Origin: Bacteroidota bacterium
GTDB taxonomy: Bacteria; Bacteroidota; Bacteroidia; Chitinophagales; Chitinophagaceae
Assembly: GCA_023424015.1 (NCBI GenBank)
Contig: JAFAEM010000013.1
Location: forward strand, 1-64,000
DNA: 64,000 nucleotides
Reading direction: 5' to 3'
Below, piece after piece: positions 1-7,221 of this stretch. Under the pieces are notes generated by a model. The model made no database searches. It was given only the letters and a program-made list of their open reading frames with translations, and had not been told where the DNA came from. The stretch's first letter is position 1, and each line of letters opens with the position of its first letter. The translations under genes were made by a program, and so were the position numbers.

Positions 1-330
1 GATTACACGGATGGAGTTGCCGCGAATCAGAGAGATGTGGCTGCCACGAATCGCACGAATTGCACGAATCTGATTTCACAGGGGCCGTTTGCCACAGATT
101 ACATGGATTACACGGATGGAGTTGCCGCGAATCAGAGAGATGTGGCTGCCACGAATCGCACGAATTGCACGAATCTGATTTCACAGGGGCAATTTGCCAC
201 AGATTGCACGGATTACACGGATGGGGTTGCCACGAATCACACTAATTGCACGAATCTGGTTTCTCCGGGTGCATTTGCCACTGATTACACAGATTATACG
301 GATGGGGTTGTTATAAATCGGATGAATTAG
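1..330. repeat. Degenerate 105-bp tandem repeat array (cut by window edge)
   Basis: Units begin at 1, 106 and 211 with GATTACACGGATGG; the first two are 105 bp. The third is about 81 bp, having lost roughly 24 bp around the GAATCAGAGAGATG stretch, and a fourth begins near 292 and decays. Each unit is built from short sub-repeats (CACGAATTG-like and GATTACACGG-like). Reading frames through it are open only because the unit length is a multiple of three and the sub-repeats lack stops. The array probably continues left of the window. I see no gene here. Confidence 0.85.
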
Positions 331-348
331 GGACAAATAAATCTGTGA

Positions 349-367
349 AATCCGTGCAATCTGTGGC
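349..367. repeat. Inverted copy of repeat-array core
   Basis: The 19 bases here are an exact reverse complement of positions 196-214 in the tandem array, so the last unit and this tail could form a long hairpin. It may mark the boundary of the repeat element. The rest of 331-503 is AT-rich leader to the next gene, with CATCTTTG near 470 as a weak match to the Bacteroidota -7 box. Confidence 0.6.
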
Positions 368-503
368 AGGAAGGTTTATTCGAAGGTAGATTTTTAGGAG
401 TATGTCGTTTTTACTCCCCCGAATGTCGTGTCTGCCCCGCGTTTTTATGAACGAACGGTTTCATCTTTGTAAGAACAAATCATAAACAAAAAAACACTTT
501 ATC

Positions 504-929
504 ATGGGAACAAAACAAAGAACAGTTTTAACAGTAGAATCGACCATCAACGCTCCTGTCGGCAAAGTATGGGATTGCTGGAACAAACCCGAGCATATCA
601 CAGAATGGAGCCATGCCTCAGATGACTGGCATACGCCCTGGGCTAAGAACGATCTGCGCCAGGGAGGCAGCTTTTCTTCAAGAATGGAAGCTCGTGATGG
701 CAGTTTTGGATTTGAATTTGGTGGCGTTTACGATGTGGTACGCCTTCACGAATATATTGAGTACACCATGGGCGATGGAAGAAAAGTGAAGATCGAGTTT
801 TTGCCCGCCGGTGAAAAAACCCGCGTAGTTGAAAACTTCGAAGCAGAATCAGAAAATCCTGTCGAGATGCAACAAGCCGGCTGGCAGGCTATCATGGATA
901 ATTTTAAAAAATATACAGAAGAAAACTAA
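504..929 (+). CDS. SRPBCC / AHSA1 domain protein
   Basis: A 141-residue single-domain protein of the START/Bet v 1-like fold, of the activator-of-Hsp90-ATPase (AHSA1) type. Visible hallmarks are the N-terminal strand with INAPVGKVWDCW, the following PEHITEW, the central GGSF and the C-terminal helix GWQAIMDNFKKY. The length is normal for this family, whose bacterial members usually bind small hydrophobic ligands; few have a defined substrate. There is no signal peptide, so it is cytoplasmic. It stands alone and ends only a few bases from the convergent end of the CHAT gene. The fold is clear; ligand and role are unknown. Confidence 0.85.
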   Translation: MGTKQRTVLTVESTINAPVGKVWDCWNKPEHITEWSHASDDWHTPWAKNDLRQGGSFSSRMEARDGSFGFEFGGVYDVVRLHEYIEYTMGDGRKVKIEFLPAGEKTRVVENFEAESENPVEMQQAGWQAIMDNFKKYTEEN

Positions 930-935
930 AAACGA

Positions 936-3900
936 TCAACGGTCGCGATCAGAGTTTTTCAGGTTGCGACTTCTTTGAAGAAAATAGAGTACCAGCACAG
1001 CCAATAGAATAACTCCACCCAGGAATAGCCAGATCGTATGACTGGTTGGATCGTTCAGCTCCAGGGCTGGTGTTTGACCGATCAGCACAAGACCGGCCCA
1101 ATAAGCGGGCGCAAGCGTTCGGCCCTGAGCCTGCCCGAGATATTGCAGTTTGGCTTTTTTTAATGCAAGGGCAGTTGACATTCCTTTTTCGAGATTCTTG
1201 ACAAAGATCTCCGTAATCTGGCTGCTGGCTTTTTCATCGATCTTCCAGAGCCCGGTTAGTATGCTATTACTACCGGCATAGTTAAAGGCATGAGCGATCG
1301 AGATCATGCCTTCTCCATCCTGGAAGCCGGGTTTGCCAGATTCACAGGCTGTAAGTATGGCAAGATCCGATTTGATATTGCATTCATAAATCTCATCGAG
1401 GAATAAGGAATTGCTATCCGTTCCGGCTGCGATATCTTTGGCAAAGATCAGCCTTGACCTCTCAGGTACCAGGTTATTGAATTCGGCATGGGTGCCTATA
1501 TGTACAATCTTATGGCCCGCCGCGTTTTTGCGAAAAGTATTCAGCGTGGAAGTATTATCCAGGTATGCCTGTCCTTTTAACAGGCGGCTGAGATTCCGCG
1601 CAATTTTAACAGTGTGAGGTTGTGAAAGCAGCGAAAGATATTGAAGATCGAGTTCGATGGAATCTTTGATGGCATGCTGGTAATGCTTTTTAGCTTCTTC
1701 TGTAAAACCGGGTACAAAAGCGATGTAGTTATCGTTTGACTCAACCGGTAATTCATTTCCTATCATATACAAACTGTAGTGATAGGAAATAGTGTGGCGC
1801 GCCAGCAGGCTATTGAAAGAAAGATCCTGGAATGTTTTTGCTTTCTTAGGAGTCAGTAGCTCGAAACTCAGGGCAAACAAAACACCATCTGGTATGATCA
1901 CGATATTTTCATGTTTTACCGCAGTCTCTAACGGCTGCCAGAGATCATGATACAATTCCTGCAACAACAGACCCTGTATACTTTCACTGGAATTACGTTC
2001 CAGCAGCGCATTGATCTTTTCCTCCAGCCTGTTGTTGGTGAGCGATACAATTTTCTTCTCTTTTTGATCAACAACTAATGCATACAATGAATCACCTGAA
2101 AAGAAGTAACGGATCACAGATGAGCCTGGCGTCACAGCCTTTTGTAATTCGTCAATAGATAGCTGTGGCGACCCGTATCGTAGATTGTAATAAGCCGGAT
2201 ACTGCCGTCTTATTTTTTCGAGGTATTTATTCCAGTTGTTTGTCGCATGTAAATAATTATTCATTAACACACTATCTGCAGCCCCGGCCAGTAGTGCAGC
2301 GGGGATGGCTGATCTTAGTTTTGTTTCTTCGTCCTGGATGGTGGGCGGTATGCCTTCGAATGCAACCAGCTTCGCTTTGTCAAGCCTTCCGCGAATTCGG
2401 TTGTAAAGCCCGGACTCGTGGAGATTGATGAATTTTTCAATGTGGATTTGTGTCTGTGTTTGCTGGTACAATTCCATCTCCACCTTTTTCGAAAATTCGA
2501 TCAGTTCCGCGTTCTCAGCAACAAGTATATTGATGCTTTCCTCGCTGTCGATCATCGATCTTCGCCGCTTTAGTATATCCATAGCTTCCTGCAATTGCAA
2601 TGACATTGACTTCAGGAAAGCGGTATCGCGTTTTTCCTGCAAAGCATATTGTGCCTGCAGCTTGAGAAGTATGGCCTTGGGCTGGTATACCTGCACTTTT
2701 ACAGTATCCAGCAGGTTATTAGCAAGGGCAAGTTGTTTGTTCAACGCATTCAATCCCTGGTTGCTGAATTCAATGCTTTCTTTAAACAATCCGGCTGTCT
2801 TACTCAATTCCGCGAGGTTGAGCAACTGATAAAAGGCGGCGAGACTTTCAAGGCCCTGCACTTTTTGTATATAGTCCAGGCCCCTTTTAGCCATGGACTT
2901 CGCCTTTGCATAATCGCCGTTGCGGGCGTAGAATGAAGCTGCGGTTCTCAAAAACTGCAGGTAAATGTTGTCATATTCGCCCTGGTAGGATGTTTCAAAC
3001 AAGTTTTCGCTTTGCTGGTAATATTTTGCAGCTTCAGCGAAGTTCTTCTTGTTTTCCATCGCCATGGCCATCTGGTAACAGGCATCGCCTTCCCAGAAAA
3101 GATAGTCTCCTTCTGTGGCTCTTAATTTTTCCAGACCACTGCTGAGATACTGTATCGACTTGTCGTATTCATGGATGTCGTTATAATGCTGGCCCAACAA
3201 TATCTCAGATATAAAAACACCGGGGTGGCCGGGTGGAAGTTTTTCCTTTTTTTGCTGGTAAGAATAGCGAAGTAAATCGCCTGCTTTGAAGTAGTCACCG
3301 ATATCCCTGTACAAGCCTGCGAGATTATCCATACCTTCAAACAAGCCTGAAAGGGCATTTTGTTTTTTGGGATTTAAGCCCGGGCTCGCAATGAACTTCT
3401 GGGTATTACTGATACAAGCTTTCATCATTTCAATTCCCTCAGTCACTTTGCCTTCTGCACCATATAAACCCGCCAGATTATTTTGTATGATGGAGGGACG
3501 GTAAAAACGATTGGTTTCATTCTCGGGCATCTGTCCCAGCACATCCAGGGCTTTCTTATAAAACACGCTGGCACTGTCATAGCGCGATCCGTACCACATG
3601 ATGGTACCCATGGCATTATAGCTAAGGTAAATATCTTCCAGGGGAGTGGTCTTAGATGTTTCGCGGATCGACATCGCCTTACGGTGATGTCTCGCCGACA
3701 GGCTTACATTGGCCAGTCGTTGTGCCATCACTCCAAGATTGTATTCAATCTGGGCTATCAGCAGCGGGTCCGGTACGGAGAGTTGATTGGCATATACCAG
3801 GGCATCCTCATATTTTTTGTAAGCCTGGTTATTGTTGCCGATATTGGCAAAATGAGATGCAACCTGTATCTCGAGCTGGCTGTAAAATACCGGGTCATCG

Positions 3901-4196
3901 GAAACCTGCCTGGCCTGGTCAACAAATTTTTGAAGCTCGGCGCCGCTCTCCAGTTCGCCATATAGGCCGATGAAAATTTCCCCGGCAAGCGTCACGCATT
4001 GGAGAAGGCTGTCCTTTTTGCCCGCGGCACCCAGCTGCCGTACATATTGCTGGAGTAATGTTTCGGCAAGCTTGAAATCCTTCGATTCAATAGCTTTTAC
4101 CAGGTCGGCACGACTGATCTTTTCCTGTTGCGCAATTAAAGGCCAAATCACAAGGAGACAGGCGAGCGATAAGACGGAAATGAATTTTCGGAGCAT
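936..4196 (-). CDS. Periplasmic, membrane-anchored TPR-CHAT caspase-like protein
   Basis: A 1086-residue protein: signal peptide (about 1-22), a long array of tetratricopeptide repeats (about 30-560), a coiled-coil-rich linker, a CHAT domain (about 690-1045), then a C-terminal membrane helix (about 1054-1074) and a short basic tail. The CHAT domain carries the expected clan-CD dyad: H903 in VHIGTHAEF and C951 in LTACESGK. CHAT peptidases are relatives of caspases and separase. The predicted topology places TPRs and protease in the periplasm, tethered to the inner membrane. It is the last gene of a three-gene operon; its ATG overlaps the stop of the preceding gene by one base. The catalytic residues look intact, so activity is plausible, but the target is unknown. 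Confidence 0.88.
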   Translation of the reverse strand: MLRKFISVLSLACLLVIWPLIAQQEKISRADLVKAIESKDFKLAETLLQQYVRQLGAAGKKDSLLQCVTLAGEIFIGLYGELESGAELQKFVDQARQVSDDPVFYSQLEIQVASHFANIGNNNQAYKKYEDALVYANQLSVPDPLLIAQIEYNLGVMAQRLANVSLSARHHRKAMSIRETSKTTPLEDIYLSYNAMGTIMWYGSRYDSASVFYKKALDVLGQMPENETNRFYRPSIIQNNLAGLYGAEGKVTEGIEMMKACISNTQKFIASPGLNPKKQNALSGLFEGMDNLAGLYRDIGDYFKAGDLLRYSYQQKKEKLPPGHPGVFISEILLGQHYNDIHEYDKSIQYLSSGLEKLRATEGDYLFWEGDACYQMAMAMENKKNFAEAAKYYQQSENLFETSYQGEYDNIYLQFLRTAASFYARNGDYAKAKSMAKRGLDYIQKVQGLESLAAFYQLLNLAELSKTAGLFKESIEFSNQGLNALNKQLALANNLLDTVKVQVYQPKAILLKLQAQYALQEKRDTAFLKSMSLQLQEAMDILKRRRSMIDSEESINILVAENAELIEFSKKVEMELYQQTQTQIHIEKFINLHESGLYNRIRGRLDKAKLVAFEGIPPTIQDEETKLRSAIPAALLAGAADSVLMNNYLHATNNWNKYLEKIRRQYPAYYNLRYGSPQLSIDELQKAVTPGSSVIRYFFSGDSLYALVVDQKEKKIVSLTNNRLEEKINALLERNSSESIQGLLLQELYHDLWQPLETAVKHENIVIIPDGVLFALSFELLTPKKAKTFQDLSFNSLLARHTISYHYSLYMIGNELPVESNDNYIAFVPGFTEEAKKHYQHAIKDSIELDLQYLSLLSQPHTVKIARNLSRLLKGQAYLDNTSTLNTFRKNAAGHKIVHIGTHAEFNNLVPERSRLIFAKDIAAGTDSNSLFLDEIYECNIKSDLAILTACESGKPGFQDGEGMISIAHAFNYAGSNSILTGLWKIDEKASSQITEIFVKNLEKGMSTALALKKAKLQYLGQAQGRTLAPAYWAGLVLIGQTPALELNDPTSHTIWLFLGGVILLAVLVLYFLQRSRNLKNSDRDR

Positions 4197-4945
4197 TAAT
4201 TCTGGTTAATGGCATTCAATAATTCTGCTTTCCTAGGGTGATTTGATTTTTCGATTAGGGATTTTGCGGAGGCTGTTTGTTTTTCTTTCAGAAGGATCAG
4301 GCCGAGATACCAGCAGGCATCACTGTAAAACGAATGAGTGCTGTCGGGGACAATTGTTTCCAGGTGTTTTTTAGCGGCATCATCTCTGCCAAGCGCCTGG
4401 TTGACCATGCCCAAAAAATATTGAAGGGTATCACCTGATTGGCCGGATGTATTCAGCGCATTCCAGGTTTGCAGCGCTTTTTCATATTCTTCGTTTTTAT
4501 ATTCCACCATTCCTTTTTCAAAAGCATAATTATCGCTCACACTCATAGCCGTGAGCAAACCGGGGTCGGGCGTGTAGTAGCCAGCATATAATTTTTCATA
4601 CCTGTCTTTTAGTGGCAGCAGGAGCCAGGCAGCAACTGCAACTAGCAATATAACCGACGCGGCCACTGCCCAACGTGTATTGAATCGGATAACCTTTCCT
4701 GTCCCTTTTTGCTTTGAAGTTTCGATTGAACGATGAAACTCGTTCATACCTTGTTGGAGTGAAGCTTCCTGCAGACCAACGGTCAATAATTTTACTTCAG
4801 TTATTTTATTGGCCCAGTTGGGATCAGCGTTCTTTTTTTCATTAAAGGCAAGGCTTTGTTCCGGACTGAGTTCATTCCTCAGGTAGTTTTCGATGAGCTC
4901 CATCTCTTCCGGAGCGATGTCATAATCAAGCTTCATAGAATTCAT
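4196..4945 (-). CDS. Single-pass membrane TPR protein, candidate anti-sigma factor
   Basis: A 249-residue protein with an acidic cytoplasmic N-terminus (about 1-90, including ELSPEQSLAF, a segment typical of Bacteroidota anti-sigma-like proteins), one membrane helix (about 92-112) and a C-terminal region with two or three TPR-like units (about 140-240). The ATG at 4945 is chosen because it forms an ATGA overlap with the upstream sigma factor stop; an in-frame start at 4990 would overlap that gene by 49 bases. The gene lies between the sigma factor and the TPR-CHAT gene, touching both, which implies translational coupling. The anti-sigma role is inferred from position and topology only; no zinc-binding ZAS motif is present. 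Confidence 0.75.
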   Translation of the reverse strand: MNSMKLDYDIAPEEMELIENYLRNELSPEQSLAFNEKKNADPNWANKITEVKLLTVGLQEASLQQGMNEFHRSIETSKQKGTGKVIRFNTRWAVAASVILLVAVAAWLLLPLKDRYEKLYAGYYTPDPGLLTAMSVSDNYAFEKGMVEYKNEEYEKALQTWNALNTSGQSGDTLQYFLGMVNQALGRDDAAKKHLETIVPDSTHSFYSDACWYLGLILLKEKQTASAKSLIEKSNHPRKAELLNAINQN

Positions 4946-5514
4946 TTTTGAACTTTGTTTTTCACAAGGGTCCTTAGTTCCTGAAGGCAACGGTATTTGT
5001 TATTCTTAGCACTCGGCTCGGTCCAGTTGAAATGTTGCGCGATCTCACGGATTGACTGCTTGTGGTAGTAGAACCGGTTTAACAATTCCCGGCACCGCTC
5101 GCCCAGCGACTTCATTTCTTTTTTCACCGTATCCAGGTATTCCGCGTTTTCTGCAGATATCATATCAGTGGTCGCACCATTTACCATCGAGTCCTCCAGG
5201 CTTACCGTTTGTTTATTCTTCCTGCTTCTCAGGTGATCGATCCATTTGTTCTTCGCTATCTGGAAAATATAAGCCGGTAAAACCGAAGCATCTGTTGCCT
5301 GGAATTTATCCAACTGTATATTTCGCCAGGCTGCCAGAAAGGCCTCCTGGTAGATATCTTTTGCATCGTCTTCAGTTCCACTATTCTTCTGCACATACCG
5401 CGCTACGGGCGGATAGGCACCAGTGTATAACTGCCTGAGAACCTGTTCATCATTCGCTTTAATGGCTGGTATTAAAGTATTGAGAGTGATACCGGGAAAA
5501 AGGGCTTGATCCAT
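4942..5514 (-). CDS. ECF-type RNA polymerase sigma factor
   Basis: A 190-residue sigma-70 family protein with region 2 (about 45-110; DAKDIYQEAFLAAWRNI and the DNA-melting segment around YIFQIAKNKWIDHLR) and region 4 helix-turn-helix (about 145-185; IREIAQHFNWTEPSAKN). Its length and two-region plan fit extracytoplasmic-function sigma factors. The ATG at 5514 is preferred to a GTG six codons upstream. It is the first gene of the operon with the membrane TPR and TPR-CHAT genes. ECF sigma factors commonly transcribe their own operon, so autoregulation is likely but not shown here. Confidence 0.92.
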   Translation of the reverse strand: MDQALFPGITLNTLIPAIKANDEQVLRQLYTGAYPPVARYVQKNSGTEDDAKDIYQEAFLAAWRNIQLDKFQATDASVLPAYIFQIAKNKWIDHLRSRKNKQTVSLEDSMVNGATTDMISAENAEYLDTVKKEMKSLGERCRELLNRFYYHKQSIREIAQHFNWTEPSAKNNKYRCLQELRTLVKNKVQK

Positions 5515-5603
5515 TACTACAAGTATTCCCACTCAATATAGCCAAAAATCAGTTTTATCCAAACCCCGACAGGCCTTATTACCAGCTTATCGTAGCAGCA
5601 GTC

Positions 5604-5675
5604 AAAAGGTCATCAGCAGCTATGATTACTTTGTTTTGCCGCATTAACAGCACGAATAGCGAGTGATGACCTTTT
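5604..5675. repeat. 12-bp perfect inverted repeat in divergent intergenic region
   Basis: AAAAGGTCATCA at 5604-5615 is the exact reverse complement of TGATGACCTTTT at 5664-5675. Inside it a second pair (GCTAT / ATAGC) can extend the stem across a 3x3 internal loop, leaving a loop of about 30 bases. It lies between the divergent sigma operon and the serine hydrolase, so it could be an RNA hairpin in a leader, an operator with two half-sites, or a small transposon-derived element. Confidence 0.6.
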
Positions 5676-5727
5676 TATGATTCCCCGATAACCCGCAAAG
5701 CCATTCATTAACCAAAAAACATTATTC

Positions 5728-6876
5728 ATGAGGAAAAATATCGTAATCGTGCCTTTGATGGCAGCTTTATTTATCAGTAGTTGTAAAAAGGACAAGAAAG
5801 AGGAAGAATTTATCCATCCGCCACGGACCGATCAGCAGGATATTGAGCCATTGGATAATGCTGTAAAAGATTTTATGCTGAAACATAGTATTCCCGGTGT
5901 TTCTATTGCCATTACAAAGAATGATAAGCTGGTTTACGTAAAATCTTATGGAAAAATGTCATCCTCGGACAATACACCTGTCACAAATAGTAGCCTGTAC
6001 CGGATTGCCAGTGTGTCGAAGCCCATAACAGCAGTTGGGATTATGAAGCTGCTGGAGGCTAATAAGCTCAGCATGGATTCCAAAGTATTTGGCACCGGGG
6101 GGATATTGGGAAATGATTATTCATCCAGTAATCTTTCGCAGGTAAGCGATCTGACCGTAAGGCATCTGTTGCACCATACTAGCAACCTCTGGCCCAATGA
6201 TGGTAACGATCCGATGTTTAAGCAGAAAGGATATGATCATGATCAGCTTATTAAGTGGACGCTCAACAACTATAGCGGTGTGTCAACAAGAGGTGTGTAC
6301 AAATACTCCAATTTCGGCTATTGCCTTTTGGGTCGCATCATAGAAAAGCTTTCCGGAAAAGGGTATGAGCAATTTATAAAGGATGAAGTATTGAAGCCCT
6401 GTGGTATCACGAAAATGCAATTGGGTGGCAGTACCCTCGCAGAACGAAAGACTGATGAAGTTATTTATACAGGACAGGGTTATGATCCCTATGTTTTTAA
6501 CTTACCCCGCATGGACTCGCATGGTGGATGGATCGCTTCTGCTACCGATCTTGCCAGGTTCCTGGTGCGGGTAAACGGTTTCAATGATAAGCCCGATATT
6601 CTACAGCCTGCCACGATAACTACCATGACCACCCGCTCGGTTCCATCTTCGAATTATGCAAGTGGTTGGGGAGTCAACAATGCCAATAATTGGTGGCATA
6701 CAGGCGGCCTGCCCGGAACGGCGACCGAAATTATTCGGGCTTCCAATGGATTTGGATGGGTGATCTTGTGCAATTCCCGTAGCTATTCGGGTAGTTTTGA
6801 TGGAGACCTGGACGGCTTGCTCTGGCCATTTGTACAAAACACCTCCACTCCCTGGCAGGATATTGATCAGTTTTAG
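5728..6876 (+). CDS. Lipoprotein serine hydrolase (beta-lactamase/class C-like fold)
   Basis: A 382-residue lipoprotein with lipobox FISSC (C19) and a charged tail. The penicillin-binding-like serine hydrolase domain (about 40-370) shows S95-V-S-K98 (SxxK nucleophile/base), YSNFGYCLLG (YxN motif) and WWHTGG (the HTG equivalent of KTG). Family members are D-aminopeptidases, esterases and peptidoglycan hydrolases more often than true beta-lactamases. Lipidation suggests anchoring in a membrane facing the periplasm or surface. It is monocistronic, divergent from the sigma/TPR/CHAT operon, and followed by a repeat element. The substrate cannot be told from sequence. Confidence 0.88.
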   Translation: MRKNIVIVPLMAALFISSCKKDKKEEEFIHPPRTDQQDIEPLDNAVKDFMLKHSIPGVSIAITKNDKLVYVKSYGKMSSSDNTPVTNSSLYRIASVSKPITAVGIMKLLEANKLSMDSKVFGTGGILGNDYSSSNLSQVSDLTVRHLLHHTSNLWPNDGNDPMFKQKGYDHDQLIKWTLNNYSGVSTRGVYKYSNFGYCLLGRIIEKLSGKGYEQFIKDEVLKPCGITKMQLGGSTLAERKTDEVIYTGQGYDPYVFNLPRMDSHGGWIASATDLARFLVRVNGFNDKPDILQPATITTMTTRSVPSSNYASGWGVNNANNWWHTGGLPGTATEIIRASNGFGWVILCNSRSYSGSFDGDLDGLLWPFVQNTSTPWQDIDQF

Positions 6877-6910
6877 ACCTGGTTCTCTTAAGCACGTAAT
6901 TAGCAATTGG

Positions 6911-7207
6911 GAATCATTATTGTCGGGGAACTCTGATGTACTATAAACCACGGCGGGCACGGCGAGCACAGCGAAAGGCGTCTGCGTGTTAAAAATCTGT
7001 TACCGGGAACAGGAATGATGTTACTTCTCCGCTCTGTGCGCAGTGGTTTCCTGACACATCGGAACATTTGAACTTCGACCAGCAAAGCGAACAATCTCCA
7101 GGAAAATTAAAGCAAAGCACCTGTAAAAGTAAACATCATAGAAGCCCCGTGGATCAAAGGTTTTGATAACAATCCAAAATCTTATTCCAGAAAGCAATGA
7201 TTGTGAA
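6911..7207 (+). mobile_element. MITE-like ~300-bp dispersed repeat, copy A
   Basis: About 297 bp filling the gap between two genes. It aligns along its length with 38876-39184 (same orientation) and partly with the reverse complement of 33668-33848. The ends are imperfect inverted repeats: AATCATTATTGTCGGGG on the left against the reverse complement of CAATGATT and its inner neighbours on the right. Recognisable internal blocks include CACGGCGGGCACGGCGAGCA and GGTTTCCTGACACATCG. It has no coding capacity; short frames through it are spurious. No target-site duplication is clear. Confidence 0.7.
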
Positions 7208-7221
7208 TTTGGGATTAGGTA

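Noticed and set aside
37..330. Open reading frames of 61-97 codons through the left-edge repeats
   Set aside because: They are open only because the 105-bp unit is a multiple of three and lacks stops; more than one frame is open and the peptides are simple repeats.
4942..4990. Longer form of the membrane TPR protein starting at 4990
   Set aside because: It would overlap the sigma factor by 49 bases, whereas ATG 4945 gives the common ATGA stop-start overlap.
5728..6876. Beta-lactamase resistance gene
   Set aside because: Motifs show only the shared serine-hydrolase fold; the lipoprotein form and HTG motif fit peptidases or esterases, and nothing points to drug resistance.
6900..7094. Small minus-strand gene encoding an Arg/Cys/Pro-rich peptide (also at 38729-38980)
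   Set aside because: The shared peptide arises from translation of the dispersed repeat in copies A and B; there is no conserved start or downstream sequence.
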